64,000 nt of DNA from CAITWD01 sp963842065 (GCA_963842065.1 CAWJEW010000003.1:362610-426609), one strand, 5' to 3'. Counted from the stretch's first letter, positions 36,611-45,854 are shown. The notes: a model not told the origin generated them from the sequence alone. A program made the numbers and translations.

Positions 36611-37420
36611 GTGAGCTGGAGTATTTCCTCGGGAGCAGGTGGCGCCGCCCAGGGCGAGGAAGAACTGCGCATGCTCTGGCGCCGGGTCCGCGATCACGAC
36701 GATCCGGGCGCCAAAGAGCGGTTGATCCTGACCTACGCCCCGCTGGTCAAGTACGTGGCCGGGCGCATGAGCGCCGCGCTGCCGTCACACGTCGAGGAGA
36801 CCGATCTGATCTCCTACGGGCTGATGGGCCTCATCGCCGCCGTCGAGCGCTTCGACCCAGAGCGGCAGGTCAAGTTCGAGACGTATGCGGTCACACGCAT
36901 CAAGGGCTCGATCATCGACGAGCTGCGCTCATTGGACTGGGTGCCGCGGTCGGTGCGCGCCCGGGCGCGCGCGATCGAGCAGAAGTCGACCGAGCTTGAG
37001 CACAAGCTGCATCGCGCACCGACGGACCAGGAGTTGGCGAGCGCGCTCGAGATGAACATCGACGAGTTCCAGACCGCGATCACCCAGATCTCGAACTCGA
37101 GCATCGTCGCGCTCGACGAGATGTGGAACGTCAACGCCGGAACCGATTCAGTCGCCCTGATCGACACCATCGGCGATCAGCGCATGAACGATCCCGAGGA
37201 GCTGCTGGAGAACGCGCAGCTGCGCGAGACCCTCGCCGATGCGATCGCGCGGCTGCCGGATCGCGAGAAGATCGTCGTGTCGCTCTACTACTACGACCAC
37301 CTCACGCTGCGGGAAATCGGCGAGGTGCTGGGTGTCACCGAGAGCCGGGTGAGCCAGTTGCACACCAAGGCGATCCTGCGCCTGAAGGGCCGCCTCCAAG
37401 ACGAGTCGGTACCCGACTGA
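36611..37420 (+). CDS. Sigma-28 family RNA polymerase sigma factor (FliA/WhiG-type)
   Basis: A 269-residue sigma factor with regions 2, 3 and 4. Region 2 reads LVKYVAGRMSAALPSHVEETDLISYGLMGLIAAVERFDP. Region 3 includes WVPRSVRARARAIEQK, and region 4 ends TLREIGEVLGVTESRVSQLHTKAILRLKGRL, a helix-turn-helix for the -35. This matches the FliA/WhiG class. No flagellar gene is in the window, so a developmental or stress role as in WhiG is as likely as motility. The GTG at 36611 is preceded by GAGAGG; an earlier start at 36530 would add 27 residues without family character. Confidence 0.9.
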   Translation: MSWSISSGAGGAAQGEEELRMLWRRVRDHDDPGAKERLILTYAPLVKYVAGRMSAALPSHVEETDLISYGLMGLIAAVERFDPERQVKFETYAVTRIKGSIIDELRSLDWVPRSVRARARAIEQKSTELEHKLHRAPTDQELASALEMNIDEFQTAITQISNSSIVALDEMWNVNAGTDSVALIDTIGDQRMNDPEELLENAQLRETLADAIARLPDREKIVVSLYYYDHLTLREIGEVLGVTESRVSQLHTKAILRLKGRLQDESVPD

Positions 37421-37706
37421 CGACGCCGTGCGGGTTCCGATCCCGATCCCGAGCCCACTGCGATGCGGGTGCGGGGAGTTTGTCGGCTTCATTGCGAAGT
37501 ACCCCCAAAACGCCGCGCCAACAGGTAAGGTAGCGGCCCTCCGGGGTCCGTCAGTGCCCGGATGGGCCCCGATGCGCCCGTCCCCAGGCAGGCGGACTGC
37601 GAAGCCCGACTGATCCACGCCCCACCACGAGGACGCTGATGCTGCCGATGAGCTTTCGCCCGCCCGGGGCACCGGGCGCACGAATCCGACCCACGGGTTT
37701 GGGCCG

Positions 37707-38921
37707 ATGAGTATCGACGTCGCGGGGTTGACGATCGGCGTCGTACGCGAGCAGCGCGACGGTGAGCGCCGCGTCGCCATGAGTCCGGCCGCGCTTGCGC
37801 CGCTGCTGAAGGCCGGGGCACGGGTCCTCATCGAGCAGGGGGCGGGCGAGCCCGCCGGGTTCAGCGATCGGGCTTTCGCCGAAAAGGGCGCGGAGATCGT
37901 CAGCCGCGCCGATGCGCTCGCGGCCCGGGTTCTGGTGCGGGTGCAGGTCGATGAGGACGCCGTCGCATCAACCCATCCGGGCCAGATCGTGGTCGGCCTC
38001 GCGACGCCGCTGGCAGGGGTGCCGACGGTCAAGGGCATCGCCGAGCGCGGGGCAACCCTGTTTGCGATGGAGCTGGTCCCGCGTTCCACGCGCGCCCAGG
38101 CCATGGACGCCCTGTCGTCACAGGCCAACATCGCCGGCTACAAGGCGGTGCTGCTGGCGGCCGGGGAGCTGCCCAAGATGTTTCCGCTCCTGACGACCGC
38201 CGCCGGGACCATCCCGCCGGCCCGCGTGCTCATCGTCGGCGCCGGCGTCGCCGGCCTCTCGGCGATCGCCACCGCCCGCCGGCTCGGCGCGCTCGTCGAG
38301 GCCTACGATGTGCGCCCTGCGGTCAAGGAGGAGGTCGAGAGCCTCGGGGCGCGCTTTGTCGAGCTCGCGCTCGATACCGGCCAGGAGGGCGGTGGCTCGG
38401 GTGCCTACGCCCAGCAGCTGTCCGAGGAGACCTTGCGCAAGCAGCAGGAGCTGCTGGCCAAGACCGTCGCCGGCAGCGATGTGGTCATCACCACCGCCCA
38501 AGTCCAGGGTGCCAAGGCGCCGGTGATCGTCTCCGCGGCCATGGTCGACCAGATGACCCCGGGTTCGGTCATCATCGACCTTGCCGCCGAGCAGGGCGGC
38601 AACTGCGAGCTGACCGTCGCCGGCCAGACCATCGACCACAAGGGGGTCAAGGTCGTCGGACCCACCGACGTCCCGTCGTCGATCGCGACCCACGCCAGCC
38701 TCGTGTATGCCAAGAACGTGGCCAACCTGCTGCTGCTCATGATCCACGACAGGGTGATCGACGTCGACGTCGACGACGACATCGTGCGCGAGACGCTGGT
38801 GGCTCGCGACGGCGAGATCGTCAACACGCGGGTTCGTGAGGTCTACGGCCTGCCTGTCGCGGCCGCCCCGCCACCCCCGCCCCCCGCACCGGAAGCCGGA
38901 ACTGAGGAGGTGCCTGCATGA
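37707..38921 (+). CDS. pntAA: NAD(P) transhydrogenase alpha subunit, domain I (PntAA)
   Basis: A 404-residue NAD(H)-binding subunit of the proton-translocating transhydrogenase. It starts TIGVVREQRDGERRVAMSP. The dinucleotide loop is RVLIVGAGVAGLSAIATARRLGA near residue 170, and the mobile loop region follows. The typical VKVVGPTDVPSSIATHASLVYAKNVANLL is near the end. The Pro-rich tail (PPPPPPAPEAGTEE) links to the next subunit. The ATG at 37707 is preceded by 285 bases without a gene. Its stop overlaps the pntAB ATG by four bases. Confidence 0.96.
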   Translation: MSIDVAGLTIGVVREQRDGERRVAMSPAALAPLLKAGARVLIEQGAGEPAGFSDRAFAEKGAEIVSRADALAARVLVRVQVDEDAVASTHPGQIVVGLATPLAGVPTVKGIAERGATLFAMELVPRSTRAQAMDALSSQANIAGYKAVLLAAGELPKMFPLLTTAAGTIPPARVLIVGAGVAGLSAIATARRLGALVEAYDVRPAVKEEVESLGARFVELALDTGQEGGGSGAYAQQLSEETLRKQQELLAKTVAGSDVVITTAQVQGAKAPVIVSAAMVDQMTPGSVIIDLAAEQGGNCELTVAGQTIDHKGVKVVGPTDVPSSIATHASLVYAKNVANLLLLMIHDRVIDVDVDDDIVRETLVARDGEIVNTRVREVYGLPVAAAPPPPPPAPEAGTEEVPA

Positions 38922-39244
38922 CCGCGAACGAGATCATCACGAACTTGTTTGTCTTCGCACTGGCCGGGTTTCTCGGGTTGGAGCTGATCCGGAAGGTCCC
39001 GAAGCTCCTGCACACGCCGTTGATGGCGCTCACGAACGCGCTGTCGGCGATTTCGCTGGTCGGGTCGCTGGTGATCCTCGGCGAGAACCAGACGACCTAT
39101 TCGACCATCCTCGGCTTCGTCGCCGTCGTCGCATCGACGATCAACGTGGTCGGCGGCTTCCTCATCACCGACAGGATGCTGCGGATGTTCCGCAGGGCTC
39201 CTGCGCGACCCGCCCCCGGTGCGTCTGAGGAGGCCAAGCCGTGA
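38918..39244 (+). CDS. pntAB: NAD(P) transhydrogenase alpha subunit, membrane part (PntAB)
   Basis: A 108-residue membrane subunit with the family's three to four helices: LFVFALAGFLGLELIRKVPK, then the conserved loop LLHTPLMALTNALSAISLVGSLVILG, then a long hydrophobic segment through INVVGGFLITDRML. The TPLMSxTNAxSg-type motif is characteristic. In many bacteria this is fused to PntAA; here it is separate. It overlaps both neighbours by four bases. Confidence 0.95.
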   Translation: MTANEIITNLFVFALAGFLGLELIRKVPKLLHTPLMALTNALSAISLVGSLVILGENQTTYSTILGFVAVVASTINVVGGFLITDRMLRMFRRAPARPAPGASEEAKP

Positions 39245-40644
39245 GGGAGCATTTCGTCGAACTGGCCTATTTGGTCTCGGTCATCGGCTTTGCGCTCTCG
39301 CTGAAGTGGATGACCGCCGTCCCGACCGCGCGTCGTGGCGTTCTCGCCGGGGAGATCGCCTTCGCGATCGCGATCATCGCAACGCTCGTCAACCCCGCGA
39401 TCACCGGAACCGGCTGGTTCCTGATCATCGTCGCCCTCGCCGTCGGAACGCTGATCGGCATCCCGCTCGGCCTGCGCGTCCCGATGACCGCCATGCCCGA
39501 GCGGATTGCGCTCAGCCACGCGTTCGGTGCCCTCGCGGCCGGCCTGGTGGGTATCGCGCACTACTACCTGACCTACCACTCCACCAACAAGTTCGAGACT
39601 GTCGTCCTCGGCGTCGAGATCGTGCTTGGTTGCCTGGTGTTCACCGGCAGTCTGATGGCCTCGGGCAAGCTGCACGAGATGCTGCCCCAGCGGCCGATCG
39701 TCTTCCCGGGTCAGAACTACTTCAATTTCGCGGTGTTGGGTGTCGCGGTCGCGCTTATTGTCGTCTTGACGTTCTCGCCGACCTCGACCTGGATCGTCCC
39801 GATCCTCGTCGCACTCGGCCTGGTGTTCGGTGTCCTGTTGATCGTCCCGATCGGTGGCGCCGACATGCCCACCGTCATCGCCCTGCTCAATAGCTACGCC
39901 GGCCTGTCGGCGGCTGCGTTGGGTCTCGTGCTGGACAACAAGCTGCTGATCGTCGCCGGTGCGCTCGACGGCGCCTCCGGCCTGATCCTTGCGCTCATCA
40001 TGTGTCGCGCGATGAACCGGTCCTTCCGGAACGTCCTGTTTGGGGCGTTCGGGCAGCTGGATGAGAGCGTGGCGGACGCCGGCGGCGCCGGCGGCAACGT
40101 GCGCTCCGCCTCGACCGACGAGGCGGCCGAGATCATGAAGATGGCCCGCAGCGTCGTGATCGTGCCGGGATACGGCATGGCCGTCGCCCAAGCGCAGCAC
40201 AAGGTCCGCGAACTCGCGGACGCCCTCGAGAAGGAAGGCGTGGACGTCCGCTTCGCGATCCACCCGGTGGCCGGGCGCATGCCGGGCCACATGAACGTGC
40301 TGCTCGCCGAGGCCAATGTGCCCTACGACAAGCTTCTCGACATGGACGAGATCAACGCGGACTTCCCGCAGGTGGACGTCGTGCTCGTGCTCGGTGCCAA
40401 CGATGTCGTCAATCCCGCCGCGCGCCACTCCAAGGGCAGCCCGATCTACGGGATGCCGATCCTCAACGTCGACCAGGCCCAGACCGTGATCGTCGTCAAG
40501 CGCAGCATGCGCACCGGCTTCGCCGGCATCGAGAACGAGCTGTTTTTCAACCCGAAGACGCTCATGGTGTTCGGCGACGCCAAGCATGTCGTTTCCGAGC
40601 TGGTCATCGAGGTGTCCGGCCAGCGGAACGCGATCAGCTTCTAG
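39241..40644 (+). CDS. pntB: NAD(P) transhydrogenase beta subunit (PntB)
   Basis: A 467-residue subunit with eight to nine hydrophobic segments in the first ~270 residues and the NADP(H)-binding domain III at the end. Domain III has VVIVPGYGMAVAQAQHKVRELAD, the helix HPVAGRMPGHMNVLLAEANVPY, the strand VVLVLGANDVVNPAA and VIVVKRSMRTGFAGIENELFF. With PntAA and PntAB it pumps protons while moving hydride between NADH and NADP+. A strong hairpin (40649-40685) begins four bases after its stop. Confidence 0.97.
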   Translation: MREHFVELAYLVSVIGFALSLKWMTAVPTARRGVLAGEIAFAIAIIATLVNPAITGTGWFLIIVALAVGTLIGIPLGLRVPMTAMPERIALSHAFGALAAGLVGIAHYYLTYHSTNKFETVVLGVEIVLGCLVFTGSLMASGKLHEMLPQRPIVFPGQNYFNFAVLGVAVALIVVLTFSPTSTWIVPILVALGLVFGVLLIVPIGGADMPTVIALLNSYAGLSAAALGLVLDNKLLIVAGALDGASGLILALIMCRAMNRSFRNVLFGAFGQLDESVADAGGAGGNVRSASTDEAAEIMKMARSVVIVPGYGMAVAQAQHKVRELADALEKEGVDVRFAIHPVAGRMPGHMNVLLAEANVPYDKLLDMDEINADFPQVDVVLVLGANDVVNPAARHSKGSPIYGMPILNVDQAQTVIVVKRSMRTGFAGIENELFFNPKTLMVFGDAKHVVSELVIEVSGQRNAISF

Positions 40645-40648
40645 CGCT

Positions 40649-40685
40649 CGATGTGGCCGATGGGGACGCCCCGTCGGCCACATCG
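40649..40685 (+). terminator. Hairpin terminator after the pnt operon
   Basis: Arms CGATGTGGCCGA (40649-40660) and TCGGCCACATCG (40674-40685) are exact reverse complements, with an inner GGGG/CCCC pairing. It starts just after the pntB stop and has no T-run, like other hairpins in this window. Confidence 0.75.
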
Positions 40686-40733
40686 CGGCCGCGCCGACCC
40701 GCGGACGGCCCGCCGAACTGTCAGGATTGCGCG

Positions 40734-41528
40734 GTGGACATCGCGGGCCTTCTCGACGCGCTTGAGCACCTCGCGCCCTCGGCCCTGGCCGAGGACTGGG
40801 ACAACGTCGGGGTGATCGTCGGACGCCGGACGCACGTGGTTCATCGGGTGCTGGTCGCCCTCGATCTGCGGCGGGCGGTGCTCGAGGAGGCCCGCGCGAC
40901 GGCTGCGGACACGGTGCTCGTGCATCATCCGCCGATCTTCCCGACCCTCAGCGACGTCTCGGACGCCTCGCCGACGGCTGAGCTGATTCTTACCGCCGCC
41001 GAATGGCGGATCGCGGTAGTTGCTGCCCACACCAACCTCGACAGCGCTCCCGGAGGCCTGAACGAGCACATGGCCGGACTGCTCGGGCTGCGCGAGGCCA
41101 TGCCGCTCGTGCCCGCCGCGGGCGAGGGTGAGGCCGGGCTCGGGCGCGTCGGGGCGTACCACCCGCAGCGGCTTGGGGAGTTGGTGGAACACGTCGCCGA
41201 CCTCGTCCCGGGGCCGGTGATCTGGACCGGGGACCCACAGGCCACCATCACAAGGATCGCGTGCTGCACGGGATCGGGTGGATCGTTTATCGACGCCGCG
41301 CGCGCCGCCGGCGCGGATGTCTATGTCACCAGTGACCTCAAGTACCACGACGCGGATCGGGCGCACAACCTTGCGCTTATCAGCGTCCCGCACGGGCAGA
41401 TCGAGGCGATGATGCTCGCGCGCTGGTGCCCTCGGCTCGCCGATGCGCTCGCCGGCGACGGCGTCGAGGTCGCGGTTGCGGCAACGGGCACGGACCCCTG
41501 GCGGCCCTCTTCCCCGGCGGCATTGTGA
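40734..41528 (+). CDS. Nif3-like dinuclear metal centre protein
   Basis: A 264-residue protein of the Nif3/YqfO family. Visible family motifs are LAPSALAEDWDNVGVIVG near the start, the metal-binding histidine pair in VLVHHPPIFP, and VVAAHTNLDSAPGGLNEHMA; a second half has GADVYVTSDLKYHDADRAHN and a late VPHGQIE. Such proteins form hexamers with two metals per subunit; some are GTP cyclohydrolase-like, but the role is generally unclear. The GTG at 40734 is used because upstream residues lack family similarity. The gene ends 35 bases before tRNA-Gly. Confidence 0.87.
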   Translation: MDIAGLLDALEHLAPSALAEDWDNVGVIVGRRTHVVHRVLVALDLRRAVLEEARATAADTVLVHHPPIFPTLSDVSDASPTAELILTAAEWRIAVVAAHTNLDSAPGGLNEHMAGLLGLREAMPLVPAAGEGEAGLGRVGAYHPQRLGELVEHVADLVPGPVIWTGDPQATITRIACCTGSGGSFIDAARAAGADVYVTSDLKYHDADRAHNLALISVPHGQIEAMMLARWCPRLADALAGDGVEVAVAATGTDPWRPSSPAAL

Positions 41529-41563
41529 GGGCCGAAGCCGTTCGGTAGTCTGCTGGTCCCCGA

Positions 41564-41637
41564 GCGGGTGTAGCTCAGTTGGCTAGAGCGTCTGCTTGCC
41601 ATGCAGAAGGTCGAGGGTTCGAGTCCCTTCACCCGCT
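41564..41637 (+). tRNA. tRNA-Gly (anticodon GCC)
   Basis: A 74-base cloverleaf. The acceptor pairing is GCGGGTG with CACCCGC, and the D-arm GCTC/GAGC, the anticodon stem TCTGC/GCAGA with loop TTGCCAT (GCC) and a T-arm with GTTCGAGTCC are all present. The discriminator is T, as in bacterial tRNA-Gly. The 3' CCA is not fully encoded (CCT follows). Confidence 0.97.
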
Positions 41638-41680
41638 CCTGTAGGACATTGGATCCCTTGCCGGGATCCGGTGCCGTCAT

Positions 41681-41752
41681 GGCGACGTGGCGAAGTGGGA
41701 ACGCTGCGGTCTGCAAAACCGCCATGAGCCGGTTCGATTCCGGCCGTCGCCT
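41681..41752 (+). tRNA. tRNA-Cys (anticodon GCA)
   Basis: A 72-base cloverleaf starting GGCGACG and pairing with CGTCGCC at the end. The anticodon loop CTGCAAA gives GCA. The T-arm contains GGTTCGATTCC. The discriminator is T and CCA is not encoded. Its last 47 bases occur again, without a mismatch, at 57743-57789, so this gene is the integration site of the island. Confidence 0.97.
41706..41752 (+). repeat. Left attachment site (attL) within tRNA-Cys
   Basis: The last 47 bases of the tRNA gene, from the anticodon stem to the discriminator, are identical to 57743-57789. Identity stops exactly at the discriminator base, as expected of a core site for a tyrosine recombinase using a tRNA gene. 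Confidence 0.85.
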
Positions 41753-41817
41753 TCGCCCTTGTCATGCGGTTTCACGCATGGTTACGGCATTATCGGGCGC
41801 CAGCGCGTTCTAGGCTA

Positions 41818-41847
41818 TTTCCGCCCAAGTCCGCCCAAGTCCGCCCG
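41818..41847 (+). repeat. Probable integrase arm-site repeats after tRNA-Cys
   Basis: The 10-mer CCGCCCAAGT occurs twice in tandem from 41821, followed by a third CCGCCCG. The 30 bases match 55889-55918 at 27 positions. Both copies start 66 bases after the last base of a tRNA 3' end. About 20 bases further on (41863-41884) a second short tandem repeat, GTGGCRCAT, is also mirrored near the other copy (CTGGCGCAAG, 55929-55950). Confidence 0.65.
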
Positions 41848-41889
41848 CCAGCGTGTGCTTGTGGCGCATTTGTGGCACATGGTGGCCAG

Positions 41890-42144
41890 ATGACTACCGA
41901 TGAGCAGCGGCATCTAGCCGATATCGCTACACCGCAGCAGCCACCACGACCGCGCGTTACCAACCTCGAGCGCTGGTACTACATGCCGCGGCGCTGGGCA
42001 CTGGATCCACGGCTGCGGTTAAGCGCCGAGAGCCGCGCGCTGCTGCACACATACGAGCACGATTCTGAACCAACAAGCGAACCGCTAACGGTCGCGACGC
42101 CGATATTGCCTGTGCCTATGCCATCGCCTGACACTGCGATCGGC
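41890..42144 (+). pseudogene. Unknown gene, 5' part, cut by an IS3 element
   Basis: The first 85 codons of an unknown protein starting TTDEQRHLADIATPQQPP and containing VTNLERWYYMPRRWALDPRLR, a Trp/Tyr/Arg-rich ordered segment. The frame is cut by the IS3-family element. If the element and one 4-base CGGC duplication are removed, the frame continues from 43510 for 21 codons to a TAG at 43573-43575, giving a 106-residue protein. It is the first gene after the attachment site. The function is unknown. Confidence 0.55.
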
Positions 42145-42215
42145 ATGATCCGTCCGGGAAATGTTGGAGGCATTTTTCCCAGGCAGACTGGCCTGGAGGA
42201 AGGGAGCCTTCAGCG

Positions 42216-42491
42216 ATGGGACGTCCAAGCAAGTACCCACCGGAGCTTCGCGATCGGGCGGTTCGGATGGTGTTCGAATCGGGGCGACCGATCGCCCACG
42301 TCGCCGCCGACCTGGGCATTCACCGCGAGGCCCTTCGCAAGTGGGTCCGCACCGCCGAGGCCAACGCGGTACCCGCCCACTCGCGGGTGTTGCCGTCCGA
42401 CGTCGAGGCCGAGCTGAAAACGCTCAGGAAGCGCAACGCCGAGCTGGAGCGCTCCAACCAGATCTTGCGCGAGGCGAGCCTGCTTTTCTGA
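42216..42491 (+). CDS. IS3-family OrfA
   Basis: A 91-residue helix-turn-helix protein, MGRPSKYPPELRDRAVRMV at the start, then VAADLGIHREALRKWVRTAE and a leucine-zipper-like end LKTLRKRNAELERSNQIL. This is the standard OrfA of IS3 elements, which joins OrfB through a frameshift. It is intact. Confidence 0.92.
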   Translation: MGRPSKYPPELRDRAVRMVFESGRPIAHVAADLGIHREALRKWVRTAEANAVPAHSRVLPSDVEAELKTLRKRNAELERSNQILREASLLF

Positions 42492-43464
42492 GACCGAGCT
42501 CGATCAGACTCGCCGACGTTGACGCGAATCATCGACCAGATGAGCGTCACGTACGGGGTCGAGCCGGTGTGCTCCAGAGATCGGGGTACCCGTCTCGAGC
42601 TACTACCACCGTCAGTCCCGTCAGCGCAATCCGTCGAGGCGCACTCGCCAGGACGTCGTCTTGACCGCCCAGATCATCACCGCGCGCACCGGGCACCGCC
42701 GCGCCTAGGAGCAGCGGCGCACCTGGTATGAGCTCACCGACTTGGGCGTCGATGTCGGCCGCGATCGCGTCGGGCGACTGATGCGCGCGGCGGGCATGAG
42801 TGGGGTGATCCGTGGACGGCGGCACGTCACCACCGTGCGCGATGAGGCCGCCGAGCGCGCGGCCGATTTGGTCAACCGCGTCTTCGGTGCCTCCGAGCCC
42901 AATCGACTGTGGGTCGCCGATTTCACCTACGTGCGCATCGTCTCGGGATTCGTCTACCTGGCCTTCGTCTTGGACGCCTACTCGCGCATGATCGTCGGCT
43001 GGCAGCTGGCGAGCCATCGCAGGACGAGTCTGGTCACCGACGCCCTGGAGATGGCGATCGCGCTGCGAACGCCCAAGCCTGGCCTTGTCGCGCATACCGA
43101 CGCCGGATCCCAATACACCTCGATCGCCTACACCGAACGGGTGGCCGAAGCCGGCATGCGTCCGTCGGTCGGCAGTGTTGGCGACGCCCTCGATAACGCC
43201 ATGGCCGAATCGTGGGTCGCCACGATCAAGTCCGAGCTGATCCAGGGCCGCATCTACCCGGGCCTGGCGGACGCCGAGCACCAGATCCTCGAGTGGATCG
43301 GCTTCTACAACCATGACCGGCTCCACGAAGCCCTCGGGTACATCTCGCCGGCCAACTACGAAAACCCCGACCACCCGGCACGAGCGCGCCGAGTCTTCAA
43401 CAACCGCCGGGCCGTCCAGCCAGCTGTATCAGGGAGCGCTGGCCGGCCCGGCCAAACGCAGTGA
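42492..43464 (+). pseudogene. IS3-family OrfB, degenerate
   Basis: The integrase core is well kept: ASEPNRLWVADFTYVRIVSG (first Asp), LVAHTDAGSQYTSIAY (second Asp), and the ALDNAMAESWVATIKSE region (Glu), ending GFYNHDRLHEALGY. However, the N-terminal part has at least one frameshift and a TAG at 42706-42708 in the frame that continues into the core. A protein could start only at 42742 and would lack the N-terminal helices, so transposition on its own is unlikely. Confidence 0.85.
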
Positions 43465-43823
43465 AAACCACCTAAAACCGCCTCCAGCGAATCCAGGACG
43501 GACCACGGCGCGCGGATCGGCCCCGTGGGGCGTGGGCACGGTGTGCATGGGCGCTACGGCCCGCGACCGCGGTAGCCCGCCAAAGCTCTGCGGCCGCGAC
43601 CCATCCACATCGCGGATGAACGCGGACGGGCCACGTGCGGCAACGGCGGCCCTTGGCCACGTCTGGGCGCGCCTGCCGTTTGGCGAGCCGGTACCTCCGG
43701 GCACCTACAGGGCCTCAAATGACGCCGAATGTTCTCGCTCCCGGCGCCCTGAGCCCACGGCGCGGGTGATGTGTCCGCACCTCCGGCGGATCGTTGCGCT
43801 TGACGCCGGAAGGGGGAGGCGAA

Positions 43824-44339
43824 ATGAGCGAGGGCGACGTGCCAGACGGGCGCGCCGAACAGATCGCGATGGTCGAAGAGATGGTCCGCCAGGGCGAGGC
43901 CGACCTCGACCGGATCGAGAAGGGCTTGCGCGAGCGGGAGGAAGCCCTCGATTTCTGGCGCACTCGGGAGCGCGAGGCGCTTGAGCATCAAGCACCGACC
44001 CGCGCACAGCAGGCAGACCACGAGACGGCCCTGGAAGCGCTCAGGCAACAGATCGCGGACGGCGACAAGCCCGGACGATTCGGGCGCCCGAAGTCGCGCG
44101 GCGCTGCGCCGCCGGACGCGCTGCAAGGGCAACTGCAATCGCGCCAAGAGATCGCGCGGTACCTCGAAGAGTTGCTCCAGATCGACGACGAGATCCTCGC
44201 CGACGCGCGCGATCAGATCCTGGAACTCGCCGCCAGGATCGAAGAGATGCGGGCCGCCGCTGAGAAGGGGCGCACGACCGTCGACGAGGGAAAGAGCATG
44301 CTCGCCGTCCTACGGAGCGCGGACGACTACCCGGGGTAG
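43824..44339 (+). CDS. Unknown coiled-coil protein
   Basis: A 171-residue, strongly charged, almost all-helical protein. Residues ~12-65 (EQIAMVEEMVRQGEADLDRIEKG onwards) and ~100-160 show heptad spacing of Leu/Ile, so it is probably a coiled-coil dimer. A short Gly/Arg/Pro linker separates the two. A GGGGAGG precedes the ATG by seven bases. The function is unknown, and it is a cargo gene of the island. Confidence 0.7.
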   Translation: MSEGDVPDGRAEQIAMVEEMVRQGEADLDRIEKGLREREEALDFWRTREREALEHQAPTRAQQADHETALEALRQQIADGDKPGRFGRPKSRGAAPPDALQGQLQSRQEIARYLEELLQIDDEILADARDQILELAARIEEMRAAAEKGRTTVDEGKSMLAVLRSADDYPG

Positions 44340-44725
44340 CACGGGTGTAGGCACGCCCCGGGCACGCAGGGCACGGCTGGCATGTCTCGCATGCCGCCTA
44401 GCGGGGAAATCCCCATAAGGGCGGGGATCTGCTAGGTCGGCCCCTCGAAACGGTGCGAATGGCCAGGGGCACTCGACGTTCAGGATGGCTGGCCAGTGCC
44501 CGCAACCGCCGGGGAAGAGTGGCCGCCGCCTCACCCTGGCGGCGCTCCCGCGCATGAGAACCGCTTGCGTGTGGGCGAGTCGAACGCGCGGGGCAGGATT
44601 AGGCCCTGCGTTAGGCCCTTCAGTGGGCCAACGCGGTCTCGCCGCAGGGCCGGTGGCGCCGCTTGACGCTGTAGGATCGGGGCCAGCGGAAAACGCTTGG
44701 CAACGACGAAAGCGCGGGTAACGCG
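44340..44725. other. Non-coding or degraded stretch
   Basis: No frame here has a convincing product; the longest (44485-44721, +) encodes a low-complexity Gly/Ala/Arg/Pro peptide. No tRNA or IS end was seen. Confidence 0.4.
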
Positions 44726-44896
44726 ATGGCAACTGTTGACGAGGTTTTTGTTCTAGATCTGGACGTGAAGGCGGCTGTCCTCGGGCGTCTCATGGAGATC
44801 ATGGAGGAGCGTGAGTCGCCGACGCTGGTTGCGCAATGGGCGGAGATATACGCAACGATCGCTGACGCCGAGAAGGTGAGGCCGCACGGGCTGTAG
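44726..44896 (+). CDS. Small acidic helical protein (56 residues)
   Basis: A 56-residue open frame from an ATG to a TAG. It reads ATVDEVFVLDLDVKAAVLGR, then LMEIMEERESPTLVAQWAEIY and a short tail, an amphipathic acidic two-helix peptide whose amino-acid mix is clearly protein-like in this GC-rich DNA. The ribosome-binding site is weak. The function is unknown; it could be a small regulator or antitoxin-like protein, without any proof. Confidence 0.45.
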   Translation: MATVDEVFVLDLDVKAAVLGRLMEIMEERESPTLVAQWAEIYATIADAEKVRPHGL

Positions 44897-45123
44897 CGAT
44901 TGTGGGCAGGTAGACCCCGGACCTCGTGAAACAGCGGCTCTGACGTGCACGGGGTGCCGTTGCGTAGGGCGTCCCGCCTCCCTACGGCGGCGGCGGACCG
45001 TGTGACAACGCCGAGCATCCATGGGAGTTAGCGCACCCGCCGCCTCCAACCGGGACGGGAGTAGCATGACAATACGAACCACGACGCACCGTAGCGCGGC
45101 GATCGGTGCTAGGTGATGGGACG

Positions 45124-45592
45124 ATGGCAGACCGCCTCAACCCGTATCTGTTCGACGAGCACGGGCGCGCGCAGGCCGCGCATGCTGATCACGGCGCTCA
45201 CGCTGGTCGTCCTGGCGCTGGCCGGCTCGCTGCTGTTCATGGTGATGGGGCTCTAACCCGCCGCTGGCGCCCGCGTGGCTGGTGCTATTTGTCGTCGTGC
45301 TCCAGCTCCCACTGATTGCCTTCTGCGGGTGGCTGATCTACCGCAACGAGGAGATCCCCGGCGTGCCGGTGGTCTGGAGCGGCCGGGAAGTACGGGAGAT
45401 CCTTGGGTACATCACCGCTCAGGCCCGCGCGAGCCTGACCCGCCCGATGCCGGCGCGCGCCTTGCCTATCTCTCCCGCGAGGCCTGGCACGTTGCCGACC
45501 AGGCTGAGGGCACGCTCAAAGCCGACGCGGTCGGCGTGGCCCTCGAGATCGACCGACTGGCGGCCCAGCACGGGGTGCGCCGGACCACCTAG
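45124..45592 (+). pseudogene. Degraded small membrane protein gene(s)
   Basis: Frames change several times. ATG 45124 gives MADRLNPYLFDEHGRAQAA; a second frame from 45181 gives MLITALTLVVLALAGSLLFM, a membrane helix ending at 45255. A third, from about 45263, gives LAPAWLVLFVVVLQLPLIAF, then REVREILGYITAQA. At about 45445 it moves to another frame reading ARLAYLSREAWHVADQAE, then LEIDRLAAQHGVRRTT. Most likely these are one or two small membrane proteins broken by indels. Confidence 0.5.
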
Positions 45593-45854
45593 CCACGACC
45601 TCATCGTGACGATCCGTGCCCCATGCACCCGGCGTCAGGTCTCGCGTCGCCCCGCCGGAACGATGCGCGTTCATCTGGTGGGGTCTCCTGCGCGCGCGAG
45701 ATGCGCCGTCCGCTCGCCCGCTGGCGCTGTTTGCCGCGCAGGCGCGCCCGGTCCATTGGCTTGGCCACTCCTGCTCGGGGGATCATCTTCTCGAGGGCGG
45801 CTCACGGCGCGTCAACTGACGATCGGCACACACGTAGCCACTTTCGCGGCTCCT

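Larger units (their letters stand above)
42146..43505 (+). mobile_element. IS3-family element with damaged transposase
   Basis: Ends match as inverted repeats: left TGATCCGTCC, right (reverse) TGGTCCGTCC, with further matches including TGGAGGC about 19 bases inside. CGGC stands near both outer borders (42141-42144 and 43506-43509), a probable 4-bp target duplication with one unaccounted base on the left. It encodes OrfA and an OrfB that is interrupted. Confidence 0.8.

Noticed and set aside
36611..37420. Flagellar sigma factor (fliA) as sign of motility
   Set aside because: No flagellar or chemotaxis gene is in the window, and the same protein family includes WhiG of non-motile actinobacteria.
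37421..37706. Riboswitch before the pnt operon
   Set aside because: The stretch contains several GC-rich pairings but none of the conserved parts of known cobalamin, NAD or other riboswitches that I could recognise.
41764..42417. 217-codon frame from just after tRNA-Cys into the IS3 element
   Set aside because: It runs through the arm-site repeats and across the IS border; only 41890-42144 looks protein-like.
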